From the NCBI RefSeq assembly GCF_030936135.1, contig NC_082595.1, forward strand, positions 84,124,451 to 84,188,450: DNA of 64,000 nucleotides, written 5' to 3'. This document shows, one piece after another, positions 53,601-64,000 of this stretch. The DNA comes from Gavia stellata (lineage: Eukaryota > Chordata > Aves > Gaviiformes > Gaviidae). Position numbers and translations under genes: made by a program. Position 1 is the stretch's first letter, and every line of letters starts with the position of its first letter. The notes below the pieces were generated by a model. It did not search any database. It was not told where the DNA came from and saw only the letters and a list, made by a program, of their open reading frames with translations.

Positions 53601-56041
53601 GTTTTATTCTTTGCTGTTCATTTCTATTTAAGCATTTTTTCTGTCTTCAACTATTGTTTTATAGTTTATTATTTTCATTAAAATAGTCCCAAATTAATGA
53701 TAAAGGACATCTTTCAGTGAGGTTATGCTTCCTTCCATGGCATTTACCCTGGGCCATCTTTTCAGTTACTTCTTCTTTACAACATCTCAAGATGTTATAT
53801 GACATAGAGCTACAACAGACATGACTTTACTTGATGTGTGTTTTGATGATGTAAAAACTTGTAAGGCAGCTATAATAAACCAAGTTATTGCATAAGCCAG
53901 CATTTGTTTTACACCTGGAATTTACACTGAACTATTCTGGAGTCCTAGGCTCATCAAATATATGAAACTATTTAATATCTTGGAAGGAAATAAGTACTGA
54001 TACATTTTTTAACTGAAGCTGATTTATATGATTTGTATAGATTAAAGACTAAGCTGTATGACTTGCCTCTCTTTAAGAAAATCAGTGTTTATTCAGTTGT
54101 ATGAGTAGAGAGACCAAAACTCTACCAAAATCAGGGACTTGCCACAGAGATCAATCAGCTATGGGTTAGACAATATGGCTGAGTCTTTTGCTGTGCCTGG
54201 GGTAGTCTGAAGGTGACCTACAGTGACTTGTGTACTCGCTGATGTACACTTCCCTTACGGATTATGTGGCAAGGCATTGGCAGTGTGGGGGGCCGCAGGG
54301 GTGGCCTGTATGAGGAGAGGGCACAGCCAGTTCCAGACGGACCCACCACTGGCCAAAGCCCAATATGTCGTCCCAGTGTTGTTACATGGAAACAAGCTTC
54401 GCACTGACAGCTTGTGCGTGTTCTGGTGCCCCATTATCAAACAGTGAAGCCACATGGGCTGAGGACTATCATCCACAGGCCAGCATGCAGAGATCAGATG
54501 GAGCCTGGATACAGACAGTATCTCAAGAAGGAATTAAATAAACTAAAGTAAAGGAGGTGGGGATATTCCCTCTTTCTTGCACATGCATTGCTGCTTCTTT
54601 ATTCCTTATATTGTCAATTATAAATCCAATTTAAGGGAAGGATATGGTTAACACAGATGATAGCAGAAACTCTCTGTGTTTTTTATCCTGATCTGTAGTC
54701 AGTTCAGGAACCAGATAACCCTTACCCATAGCTAAAGCAAGAGAAACAGAGAAGAAATTTGAAAGCAAATGGAATTTCTGAAATTGAAAACTCTTGACAA
54801 ATCTGATCTTTCATTTATGAGGTCCTAGGTGTGCTCACAGACACATAGATAACTGTACTCATTTAAATTATTATCACTTTAATGTGATGTATCAGAAGGG
54901 TAATTCATTGTCATTGTGCTCACACTGACCATTCATTCTAATACATATTCTCAAAAGATTTCATAATTTTTAAATAAGCATTTGGAAAGTTTGGAGCTTT
55001 TACTGCAATTGTTTTCTTCCACTGCCTTTTGACTTCAGCACTACATGAAGGTACATGTATATTTAGTTGGCACTGGCAAAAATACGTGATGATTGTTACC
55101 TGTTCTATCTTCAAATGAGCTATAATCTGGTATGCTGTGATCCACTTCAATATCAGACTTAGTAATAAAATACAGTGCAGATAAACTTTAATTTGGCTTG
55201 ACACTTCAAACTAAAAAGTTGTAAAATGTGTCTTTGGTTTTTAGTAGCTATGAAAAAAAATTGATCTCCCACTAGCAATGAAGTCATGCTTGATGTCATT
55301 AGAGGTCTATATTTCCTGTCTGACAGATTTTAATGCTTTTTTTTTTTTTTAATGAGGTATAAGGTAAAATTCAGAAAAGCATCTCAATGGCTTGGCAGCC
55401 TAAGTATCACTGAAAGTCAATTTAACTTTGTAACTTTAGAAAAATGAACTTAGAAGAAACTTATCTCTGTCTACTTTGCTGTAAAACGATGTGCAAGCAA
55501 ACTTGCTCTCTACTGCTTCAACCAGAAAAAAAATGAGTTTGATGAATGTAGCACCTCCCACTGTTTAGTAAATTTAAAGGTGTTTAAATCAAAGCTTCCT
55601 GTGATCTAAGTAGGTTATATACAATTAAACAGACCAAAGTAACGCTATTCTTCTAACAACTCAAATGGAAAGCCTCCAAAACTCATCTTCCATATACATG
55701 ACCATATGGTATGTTTTGAAAGCTACCAGACCAGGACTGCTTCCTAGTGAGGATGGCTTAGATTCATCTTGAAGGTGCTTTAAGAGAATATACCTATCAC
55801 CAGTCTTCTCTCTTTTTAAACTGAGGGGCACCAGCCTGAATCATTCTGATGAACAGAGCCGCAGAAGTATGATTTGAGGACATAGGTGATCTCTCAAGCA
55901 AGACAGTCCTGAGCTGTGTTGCAAACAGTATGCCATTTCTTGCTACACTGTTAACCAAGAAAGAAGAAGTATTCATGCGGTAAATTGAATCAGGGTAAGT
56001 TATTAATAAAATATCTTAGTTCTATGATTCTCTTTGTTTTA

Positions 56042-56061
56042 TTTGTTTGTTTGTTTGTTTG
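56042..56061. repeat. (TTTG)n microsatellite
   Basis: About five TTTG units, continuing as GGTTGG. Confidence 0.9.
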
Positions 56062-56534
56062 GTTGGTTTTTTAAAGGAGGACTTATGCCTTCCCTTTATC
56101 CCCACACCCAGTTTGTAGTAAAAGCTGATTGCCAATTAAACCTTTCAGATCTGCTATCAGTCCTCTCTGCTTCTTAAGCGTTTCACAAGTTTGCTGAAAT
56201 CACACCGTTTTCCTACTCCTACTCTTTTTCTGCAGGGAAGTTAGTTCTCTGGTATTCTATTCACCACCCCCCCCACCCCCAGGAAATACTATAGAATAAC
56301 AGCACATTGGCCACTGGCATTCTCTACATATTCTTGTAAACACCTATAGTCCCTCAATTATCTGCACAGTGAGTGGAAATTGCATAAAAGTTGCCTGCAT
56401 GTATCTTAGGATTTTGAAAACATCACAGACCAATTTTTTATGCAATGGCTGTACAATGTCTTCAAAACCTCACGGATGCCCTTACAGAGTTTTTCTCTTG
56501 ATTTTTACCTTTCTTCATTCCTTCATCCTCTGCC

Positions 56535-56559
56535 AAAAAAAAAAAAAAAAAAAAAAAAA
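56535..56559. repeat. Poly-A tract
   Basis: Twenty-five consecutive A residues, then TATTAAAAAAATTCC. No recognisable retroposed sequence precedes it, so I treat it as a simple homopolymer. Confidence 0.9.
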
Positions 56560-57447
56560 TATTAAAAAAATTCCAAACACCACAACAAAAAAACCTTGAG
56601 CTGAACGGTAGTAGGCGATTTACAAGTGTATTATTGCAGCAACTGTCTATTTCATTAGAATAAATACTAAGGTAGTAGTGTTAGTGGTAAGTACTAAGAA
56701 AGAATTTCATATAGAGATCGAGCATAACACACAGTGTTGTGTGGTACTGTTTGCTCTTGAGGTCCCACAAATAAAGTTTTAACAGCTTAGGATGAGTTAA
56801 GCACCTTTTGTTTACTCTCAAAATCAAAACACATTACTAAATTGTCTGTTGGGGAGAATCCTGGATAAATATAACCTATGCTAAATGTATACTTAAAGCT
56901 AACTTCTAATTAAAATCAATTTTATTTACTCCAGCTGTAGACACGTTAATTGCATAACGGCTCTAGTTCTGTGGTGGGGGGCGATGGGAGGTGCAGGGAG
57001 CCGCTCCTGGAGGTGCAGCAGAGATCGCCCCTTCCCCTCAGGACCGCCAGGCGCCTCCTGCGCTCTCTCCAGCTGTGCACAGCAGCCACGGGCAGACATT
57101 TCCAGCGCAGTGTTTAAGCAGCCGTGGCTGATTGCTGGTGCTCTGAGCACATCCTCGGGGGAGGCGCTGTCTCGCAGCTCCCGCGCAGGCACGCCGCCGA
57201 TGCGGCACCCCGTTAGCAGGGCGCCTCCCCGGCCGCCGCGAAGAGTTGGCGGGCCGAGGAGCACGGGGAGCGCGGCGGAGCTCGGGGAAGGCACTCTGCG
57301 CTTCGCGGGGCCGACGGGGCGGGAGGGGAGCGGGCAGCGGCGGGCAGCGCCGCCGCCGCGGCCCCGCGCGCGGCTTCAGCACCGCGGACAGCGCCCGCCG
57401 GCCGGGAGGCGCGGGGACCGGCGGGGGGGCGGGCCGCGCCGTATGGG

Positions 57448-58130
57448 GGGGGCACACGCACACACAGACGCGGAGTCACGGGCGGACACAGCCACAGCCA
57501 CACACAGAGACACGGCCACGGCCACACGCGCTCGGCCACAGCCGGCGACAGTGCAGACACCGCCACAACACACCCGCCGGCACGCGCGGACACACACTCG
57601 CGCACCGAGGGAGACACGCAGGCACAACACGCGTGCACAGGGACGGAGGCCCGCGCAGAGACACAGCAGTGCACACGCACAGACGCGCACTGAGACACGC
57701 GTGCACACACAAGGACGCGGGCACAAACCCACGTGCACACTCTCACACACAGACGCAACACACGAGCTCACACGCCACCACAACACACACAGAGAGACAC
57801 AACACACTCCCGCACGCCCCACTCGCACACTCACGCACACACCTTCACGTACACGGCAGCGCACATGCTCACGCTCCCACGGACACCCCCCACAAGCACA
57901 GACACAGTCACACACTGACACACAGTGACACGTTGACACAGGCACACCTGCACGCACATGCACACGCTTCCCCACGCAAAACCACAGACGAGCGCACACA
58001 CATATCACATGTGCCCAGACTCCCACTGACACGCAGAAACAGACACACAGAGACACACACAAGCAGAGCTGCACACAGACACGCGCACATTCACACGCAC
58101 ACACACAGAGAGACACAGACACACACTATC
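57448..58130. repeat. Degenerate CA-rich simple repeat inside the CpG island
   Basis: About 680 bp consist almost entirely of short CACA runs separated by GACAC, GCACA, ACACG and ACAGAGAC variants, with frequent CpGs. No single unit is perfectly repeated, so this looks like an old, diverged dinucleotide expansion rather than a clean microsatellite. Alternating purine-pyrimidine sequence of this type can form Z-DNA. It gives long open frames on both strands, which I regard as artefacts of low complexity. Confidence 0.85.
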
Positions 58131-58139
58131 CTTCACGGG

Positions 58140-58638
58140 CGCCCCCCCCCCCGCCCCGCCCCGCCGCCTGGGGCCGCCCGCCTGGCGACAGCCAATGGCG
58201 CGGCGAGTCTCCGGCGTGGGCCCCCGCCTGGCGGGACGCAGCCACCAATGGGAGCGACGGGGGGCGGGGCGCGTCTCGCCCCGCCTCCCTGGTTAAGGCC
58301 GCCGGTGGGAGAGGGTCGTTCACTGGCGGGAGGGGAGGAGAGGAGGGGGCGGGCAGGAAAGCAGCGCGAGGCGCGCGGACAGCGGCACGCGCCGACCCGC
58401 GCACGCCCCAGCCCCCGCCCCCGCGCGGCGCGAGGGGAAGGCGGAGGCGGCGCCGGGGCCGCCGAGGGCAGCGCCCCGCCGCGGGAGTGGCGGCCGGCGC
58501 GGCGCGGGGCGGCGCGGCGCACCTGCCAGCGGCGGGGCGCCGAGGGGGGCGGGCGACGAGGAGGCGGCCGGAGGCGCGGAGCGAGCCGGCGCCCGCGCAG
58601 CCCGCCCCGGCGTGCCCAGGCGCCGCGGCCCCGAGGCG
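58140..58638 (+). promoter_or_regulatory. KHDRBS2: KHDRBS2 core promoter and 5' UTR region
   Basis: This is a dense CpG region directly upstream of the KHDRBS2 ATG. It has CCAAT boxes at 58192-58196 and 58245-58249. Sp1-type GC boxes lie at about 58152-58165, 58261-58270, 58279-58287 and 58344-58351. I see no TATA box, so a dispersed CpG-island promoter is likely. The transcription start cannot be fixed from sequence; the GC boxes suggest it lies between about 58,290 and 58,500, leaving a very GC-rich 5' UTR. Confidence 0.75.
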
Positions 58639-58729
58639 ATGGAGCAGGAGAAGTACCTGCCCGAGCTGATGGCAGAGAAGGACAGCCTGGATCCCTCCTT
58701 TGTTCACGCGATGCGCCTCCTGGCCGACG
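58639..58729 (+). CDS. KHDRBS2: KHDRBS2 (SLM1) first coding exon, partial gene
   Basis: This exon encodes 30 residues plus one base, starting MEQEKYLPELMAEKD and continuing with SLDPSFVHAMRLLAD, then a GTAAGG donor at 58730. The phase-1 break would complete a Glu codon in the next exon. The sequence matches the N-terminus of KHDRBS2. Its paralogue KHDRBS3 has SFTHALRL where this has SFVHAMRL, so KHDRBS2 fits better. KHDRBS2 is a nuclear STAR-family RNA-binding protein (QUA1-KH-QUA2) that dimerises through QUA1, binds A/U-rich RNA and regulates alternative splicing, mainly in neurons. This exon carries only the start of QUA1; the KH domain lies beyond the window. The ATG is the first in this frame near the exon and has a good context (G at -3, G at +4). 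It sits inside a CpG island, as expected for a first exon. Confidence 0.93.
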
Positions 58730-61700
58730 GTAAGGCTGCGCTCCCGCCCGCCGCGGCCCAACGCACCCGTGGGGCGCCGCGGCCCCGCCGCTCCCCCCAG
58801 CGCGGGGCGCTGCGCGGGGCGGGGGCCGCCCTCTGGGTTCGGCGCTCGGCGGCCCCGGCGGGGCGCCAGCGAGGGAGCTCGGCTCTGCGGGCGGGCGTCG
58901 GGCCGGGCCGGGTGGCGGCGGTGCGGCCGCGCTCCCAGCCAGCCTTGGCGCTGGAGACGGCCCGCGGGCGCCCGCTCCGCCGAGTGGGGACTTGGCCATG
59001 CGCGGGCGCGGGGAGGCGCGGAGCGACGCGCGTGGCCGCTGCCGGGGCCGGGCAGCGGTAGTCGGTGGGGTTTGTGTGCCCCAGCGCCTCCGCCGGACCC
59101 CGCGCCGGGCTCCTCCCGCCGCTGAGGGAGCCCGTCTGACAGCAGCCCGGCTGCGGCCGCCGGCTGCCTCCGCTCGCAGCGAGCGTGGGTCTTTGCTCCC
59201 CGCGCCGGGAAATGCCCTTCCGTGGCTGTTCGTTAGAGATGCATCGCCGCTGCTGCGGTTGGTTAGGCTCTGCGGGAAGGGCTTCCGTGGTTCCCGATGT
59301 TATTTACGCAAAGACAGATGCTGGCTTCTCATTAAACTCGGTACATCTTGTTTCCCATGCTTAAGTAATAAGGTTTATATGGTAATACTGTTACGCCATT
59401 GATGTGGCACTATTTTAGTTGACTACGCAATGTTAAGCCTTGATTGGATATGGCTTATCAATTTCACGACACTGTTTCATCCAGGACGTGATGATTTTTC
59501 TCTTGGATTTGTATGGTGATCCAGAATATACTGCTCATACCTGTTTGTTATTCATTGTCATTCACTCTGCTTTCCTTGCTTTAGCTGAACTAGTCCAACT
59601 GGAGATTCTTAGAAAAGTTTGTAATTTAGTCTGTCTTTTAATAACTGCTCTATATAGTTATTGAGTGCAGGCCTTGTAGTACAGCATTTCAACTTTTGCA
59701 GAAGTGTATAAGGGGAACTTATGGATTACTTCTGTTTCTGCTGAGGTGTATGATACTCGTTTAAAAAATCCCTGTTAAATTTGGAACCCAATGTCAAAAA
59801 GAAGTAGTAAAGAATGACGCATAAATCAAGACAACCTATCAAGCCCTTTAATGAGACTTAGGCAAAGAAATGCATGGTTAGGCCCTTGAGAGAGTTACAA
59901 ATTCAAATAAACTCACATTCAGAGGTGGTGAATAATTTCCAAAGTTCCGTTATGTCTTAAGGAAAATCATAAGTAATTAAAACTTACGATGGTAGCAGTA
60001 AGTGTCCTTCTCTGTCAGCAGTCTTGATATTGTCTTTCCTTAATATATGGTTTATTGATTGTCAACAAAGGTACCGAGTCCAGGTTTTGTTAGAGTGCTC
60101 CTGTTTGATAGCTTGGAAATTCAGTATGAATACTGACACATTTAGTACACTTTTGTCATAGTTACCTTGCTGCTGAAGAGGCAGCCATGCTACTTTTTAC
60201 AGTTGCATTTCTAATAAACATACAATAAACACAGTCCTTATTTCTTAGATGGATGTATTTTTGCACCTTGCAGTTCGATCTTTTCCCAGAGGGGGGAGGT
60301 ATCTGCTGAGAGTGTGCGCGTATGCATGGGAAAGAAAATGCATGAAGGACAAAATCGAATGCGTGCAAAGTAAAGTTAAAAAAAGGAGAATAAAATAGGA
60401 GTTTCTAGGCATCGAGTCCATGCAGAAATTGCATTTTGGGGAACTGTGAGATTGAATAAATGATTAGTTTTCTCATTCCTTCTTAGTATAACTAGGACTA
60501 TGTATATTTTAGTGGATTTTTGAAAGATGAAGGTGAGTTGTCTGTAGGGAATGCTAATGTCAGATTCACACCAGATACCTGGCATTATCCTTCAAAACAC
60601 CATCTGTCAAGCTTTCTAGAGATTCATTTTAGAGTCTAAGGTATGATGACTGTTAAAACGCTTTCATCAAGGTAAGAGTATAACTACTTAAGGAAACAAG
60701 AATTAATGCACTGGTTGCTGCTGGGTATAAATAGAAGGGAAATTTATAGAACTGGTAGAATTTTTTTTAGGTGTCAGAAGAACATGGGACAATAGTGCAA
60801 GGATCTGTGTAATACTGTATTTCTAGGATATGTCGGCAATGAAGCAATGCTTCCAGACTCTGGATTTTTGTTCATTGAAATGTAATGTATGATCAGCTAC
60901 ATACATAACAATAGCAGCCAGGTGTTATTTTTATGGTATACTAAGCGTTTTTGATTGCCAGTACATTTTGTATAAAATGCGTAAGTGTAGATTTGAAGGT
61001 TTTTGCTTCAGAGTCGAGAGCCTCAAGCATTTGCTCGGACTTGAAAGTGGAGTGATTTTTCATTTCAGTTGCTAGAACCTGAGGTTGAAAAGAGACATGC
61101 TGTTACGTGAAACTGCAGAAGGGCACACAAGTGATAAGCAATCCAGAAATACAGTTTCAATTTATGACACTGGATTTACTTGTAAAGATAAGACCCCAGA
61201 TTTTTCCCATTAATGTATTTTTTTGTTTGCTTGAATTTTTTGTTGTTGTTGTTTGTGTGTTTTGGTGTACTTAACTTATAAGTAATTTGTTGTTTTTAAA
61301 ATGTTTTTTAACATGTAGGTCTGTGTCCTACAGGTTGACCTGTGTCAGATGCGTACTCGAATCAGTAGCTATTTACTCCTCACCACTGAGGGATGAATAG
61401 AAAGTATTTACTTTAGTCCTTATCTGGACTCCATGGTGCAATGTGTGGTGAAACCCACAGAAAAGGGACACTTCCCGTGGCAGAGAATTTGCATACTTAC
61501 CAAACAACACAAAGAAAGGTGAGGAAAAAGTTATTAGCACTTCTTAGATTCAAAGTGTGAAGGCATAAAACAAGTAATTTCTCTAAAAATCACAGAGGGA
61601 ATCTGTAGTGGATTCTGAAAATGAACCCAGTCTCTAAATGACTAATCTAGTGCCTTAATCAGAAGATACTTTACTTCCCCCTGGGTCATTACCTGTTTCA

Positions 61701-64000
61701 TATAGAAGTAGCTCCTACATGGTTATTACACTGTTAGAAATAGAAAAGCCATTTATAAGTCATCTATTAGAAGAGCCTGTGAAGTGTGAATTGTTGGTGA
61801 TATTTACCTCAGTCTATATTAGTTTATTCAAACTTTTGCAAAATTAATTGAACGTATTTATTCTGAGAATATAATCTAGTCAGCAATGAAAACAAAAGAC
61901 CTCTTTTGATTGTAATAGGTAGCCGAACTCTAAAGAATAGGGAAATCTCCATCTGTTGGGAGAGGGTTTTTCTATATTAACTGAACTCTTTTGTGTACCA
62001 GGCTGTTTTAAGAGCTGGAGGAATCATACTGTTTCAGGGATAGTTTTAAATGATTTTATTGTAAGCCGGTTACAGGTAGTTATTTTCTAGGTAAGATTAT
62101 ACTGTTTCTAGTAAAAAGATACCCTGATCAATGTATGAGGTCAGATAATGCTTGGTCAGGTGAAAAATGAAGAGTGTGTTCTTGAGCAGTACTTTTTGTA
62201 CCTAACTTGTGCTTATGCCACAGCACGCTCTAAAGCTCCAGCGAGAATTGTTCTACTACTACTTCCTACCATGGCAACTAATGAGCTGCTTATGTGTGTT
62301 ATTTTTGTATGTATGTAAATATTTATTGCTTTGTGTAAGATGTCTACGATTATGAATATAAAAGTAAGGCTGTGACTTTAGCTGTGAAGATGTGGATGAC
62401 ATAGACAGCTGCAGCCGGCTGGAAATGTTTGGTAGTTCAAAACTTGTTTTATATCAGTGTTATTTTCAATAAGCTAAAGTGTTAGCTAATTGTCTATATA
62501 CTTTTTGGGACAAGCAAATGTTATATTTGTGTGTGTATGTATATATGCAAGTATATATAGTTATATATGTGTGGCTTTGGAATACCTTGCATCGCATATT
62601 ATTAAAGCCAGCCATGTGTTTTGTAATATAAGCGTAAAGAAAAAAGGCCTTTTGGAAGGAGCCAGCCAAAGAGCATCTCTTCCCCATGGAAATATCAGCA
62701 TTACTTGGGTAATGAGGTAGCTAATTTCTCTCTATGTAATGACGGTACAATTGACCTCAGACTTTCAGTTGGCATTCTGAAGGCAATGAGAATCAGGCCT
62801 TTAACTTCAATCTTGAGTTAAGTCTCTAGATTATTCCACATGGCATAGCATGAGTTTGTTAAATCTCCAGTCGTGTCAGTTAGACTCATATAGCTCAGTG
62901 TCATAAAGCTCCTTGTAGGACAGGGCATGATTATTCACAAGGTATATAATTACTTAGCCTTTACACTCAATGAGCATTAGTACAGTCTTTCATACAAGCC
63001 TGCAATAATTGTTCTAGCTAGTCTGAAAACTGTTGATGTAATGCAAATTAATTTTGTCTTAGGTTCAGGATTTCAACTAGTATATTGGCTTATGTGGGTT
63101 TTAGATTTCTTTGGACTCTTGGAGATTCGTTTGCTTTTCATATAGGAAGGCAGATTTAGTTCCTAAGTGTATGTTTTTATTAAAAACCTAGGGCAATAAT
63201 AAGGTCGCTATATGAAAATTATTTGTCTTGGCAATATAGCATATGACAATCATATCCTTAGCCCAAGATGTGAAAGGCTGTTGGTCAAGCCTGTGACCTG
63301 CTAACGTCAGGCCTCCGATACTTCTTAATTTTTATCAAATTTTCCATTGAAAACTACTTGTGAAAATATAGTTGCAAATTTACTAGTTTACTCTGTCTAA
63401 ACAAGCCTTTGGATTAAAATAAGATTAATGTAGAATGTTAATGTAAATTCATACATTAATTTTAATCTGTGAGTGGTCATTTTTCTGCTTACTGTTTCTT
63501 TTTCTCCTGATGTTTACATCAGGTGAGAATAAATCTGTGTTCATAAAATAGTTTGTATTAATCATTGTTTACTTTGCTGGTGCAAGAAACGCAGTGTAAA
63601 TAACTGGAAGATTGACTCAGGGAACACAGTAATGTTTAGAGCACATTTTTTAGATATCTTGGTTTTATTAGAAACTGGATTTATATATCTATCATTTGGA
63701 CCGTTTTCAATAAAAAAGGAGTAATATCAGTGCAAACTCTAGATGAACACAAGGTACTTATGATTTATAAAGCAGCGATGTGCTAGGCATTACAGACTTG
63801 GTTTAAAACTCTCTAAAGTTAATAGGAATCTTTCTATTGCCATTAGTGGCCTATCAGGCAGTCCTTATGCAAAGATAATATATTGACTGATGCAGCTAAT
63901 ATATTTGTAATCATGAAAATTAGTAGAATATACTGCAGGTTTTAGAACTAAAAGTGATGAGTTTTGCTTTTTAAATGTGTTTTTTAAAAAGTCAATAGTT
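58730..64000 (+). other. KHDRBS2: KHDRBS2 intron 1, 5' part
   Basis: The intron starts at the GTAAGG donor and runs off the window. Its first 500 bp are CpG island. After about 59,230 it is AT-rich, with a poly-T/TTG stretch near 61,220-61,255 and a TATATA/GTGTAT-rich patch near 62,525-62,575. I see no further exon: the predicted second exon, which should begin by completing a Glu codon and continue into QUA1, is not recognisable here. Confidence 0.8.

Larger units (their letters stand above)
50691..56959. other. Intergenic, upstream of the KHDRBS2 CpG island
   Basis: About 6.3 kb of AT-rich sequence with a T run near 55,338-55,351, the TTTG microsatellite and the poly-A tract. A small GC-richer patch at about 54,230-54,440 is open on both strands but has no recognisable product. 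Distal regulatory elements of KHDRBS2 could lie here but cannot be told from sequence alone. Confidence 0.6.
56960..59230. other. CpG island, interrupted by a CA-rich tract
   Basis: GC content and CpG density rise sharply at about 56,960 and fall back to AT-rich sequence by about 59,230. The densest parts are about 57,165-57,447 and 58,130-59,220. Between them lies about 680 bp of CA-rich degenerate repeat that still contains many CpGs. The island covers the KHDRBS2 promoter, exon 1 and the first 500 bp of intron 1. Retained CpGs suggest germline hypomethylation. Confidence 0.9.

Noticed and set aside
57246..58733. A 495-codon open frame and several antisense frames across the CpG island and CA tract
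   Set aside because: They come from the low-complexity CA-rich and GC-rich sequence (His/Thr/Arg-rich or Cys/Val-rich translations), are open on several frames at once and show no domain.

Overview
This window looks like bird nuclear DNA: mostly a gene-poor, AT-rich intergenic region that runs into the promoter and first coding exon of one protein gene on the + strand. The avian assignment rests on 5'-truncated CR1 retrotransposons with the typical avian 3' end, on two copies of an avian ERVL-like LTR family, on low overall repeat density, and on the one recognisable gene, KHDRBS2 (SLM1). The species cannot be named from this sequence.

Layout. Positions 1 to about 56,950 form a desert with no exon I can support. 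It contains a short CR1 tail (about 2140-2340), a 379-bp solo LTR with a 6-bp target-site duplication (13418-13796), a 2-kb CR1 fragment with a decayed reverse transcriptase frame (about 17042-19092), and an old minus-strand CR1 (about 34050-35115) split by an old LTR (34210 to about 34816). It also contains an isolated GC-rich block (about 37150-37612), a TG microsatellite, and a younger 1.1-kb LTR of the same family (47641-48764). A pair of short open frames at 50,174-50,690, joined by a textbook-looking 100-bp intron, is the only hint of an unannotated transcript.

From about 56,960 to 59,230 there is a CpG island, interrupted by about 680 bp of degenerate CA-rich repeat. The island holds CCAAT and GC boxes and the first coding exon of KHDRBS2 (58639-58729), ending at a GTAAGG splice donor. 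The rest of the window is the 5' part of KHDRBS2 intron 1.

There is no operon, phage, CRISPR array or gene cluster here, and I found no convincing new biological system. The items best worth checking are the candidate two-exon transcript near 50.2-50.7 kb, the GC-rich G-quadruplex-prone block at 37.2-37.6 kb, the CA tract inside the KHDRBS2 island, and the LTR family whose internal tandem array differs (about 3 versus 10 units) between its two copies.
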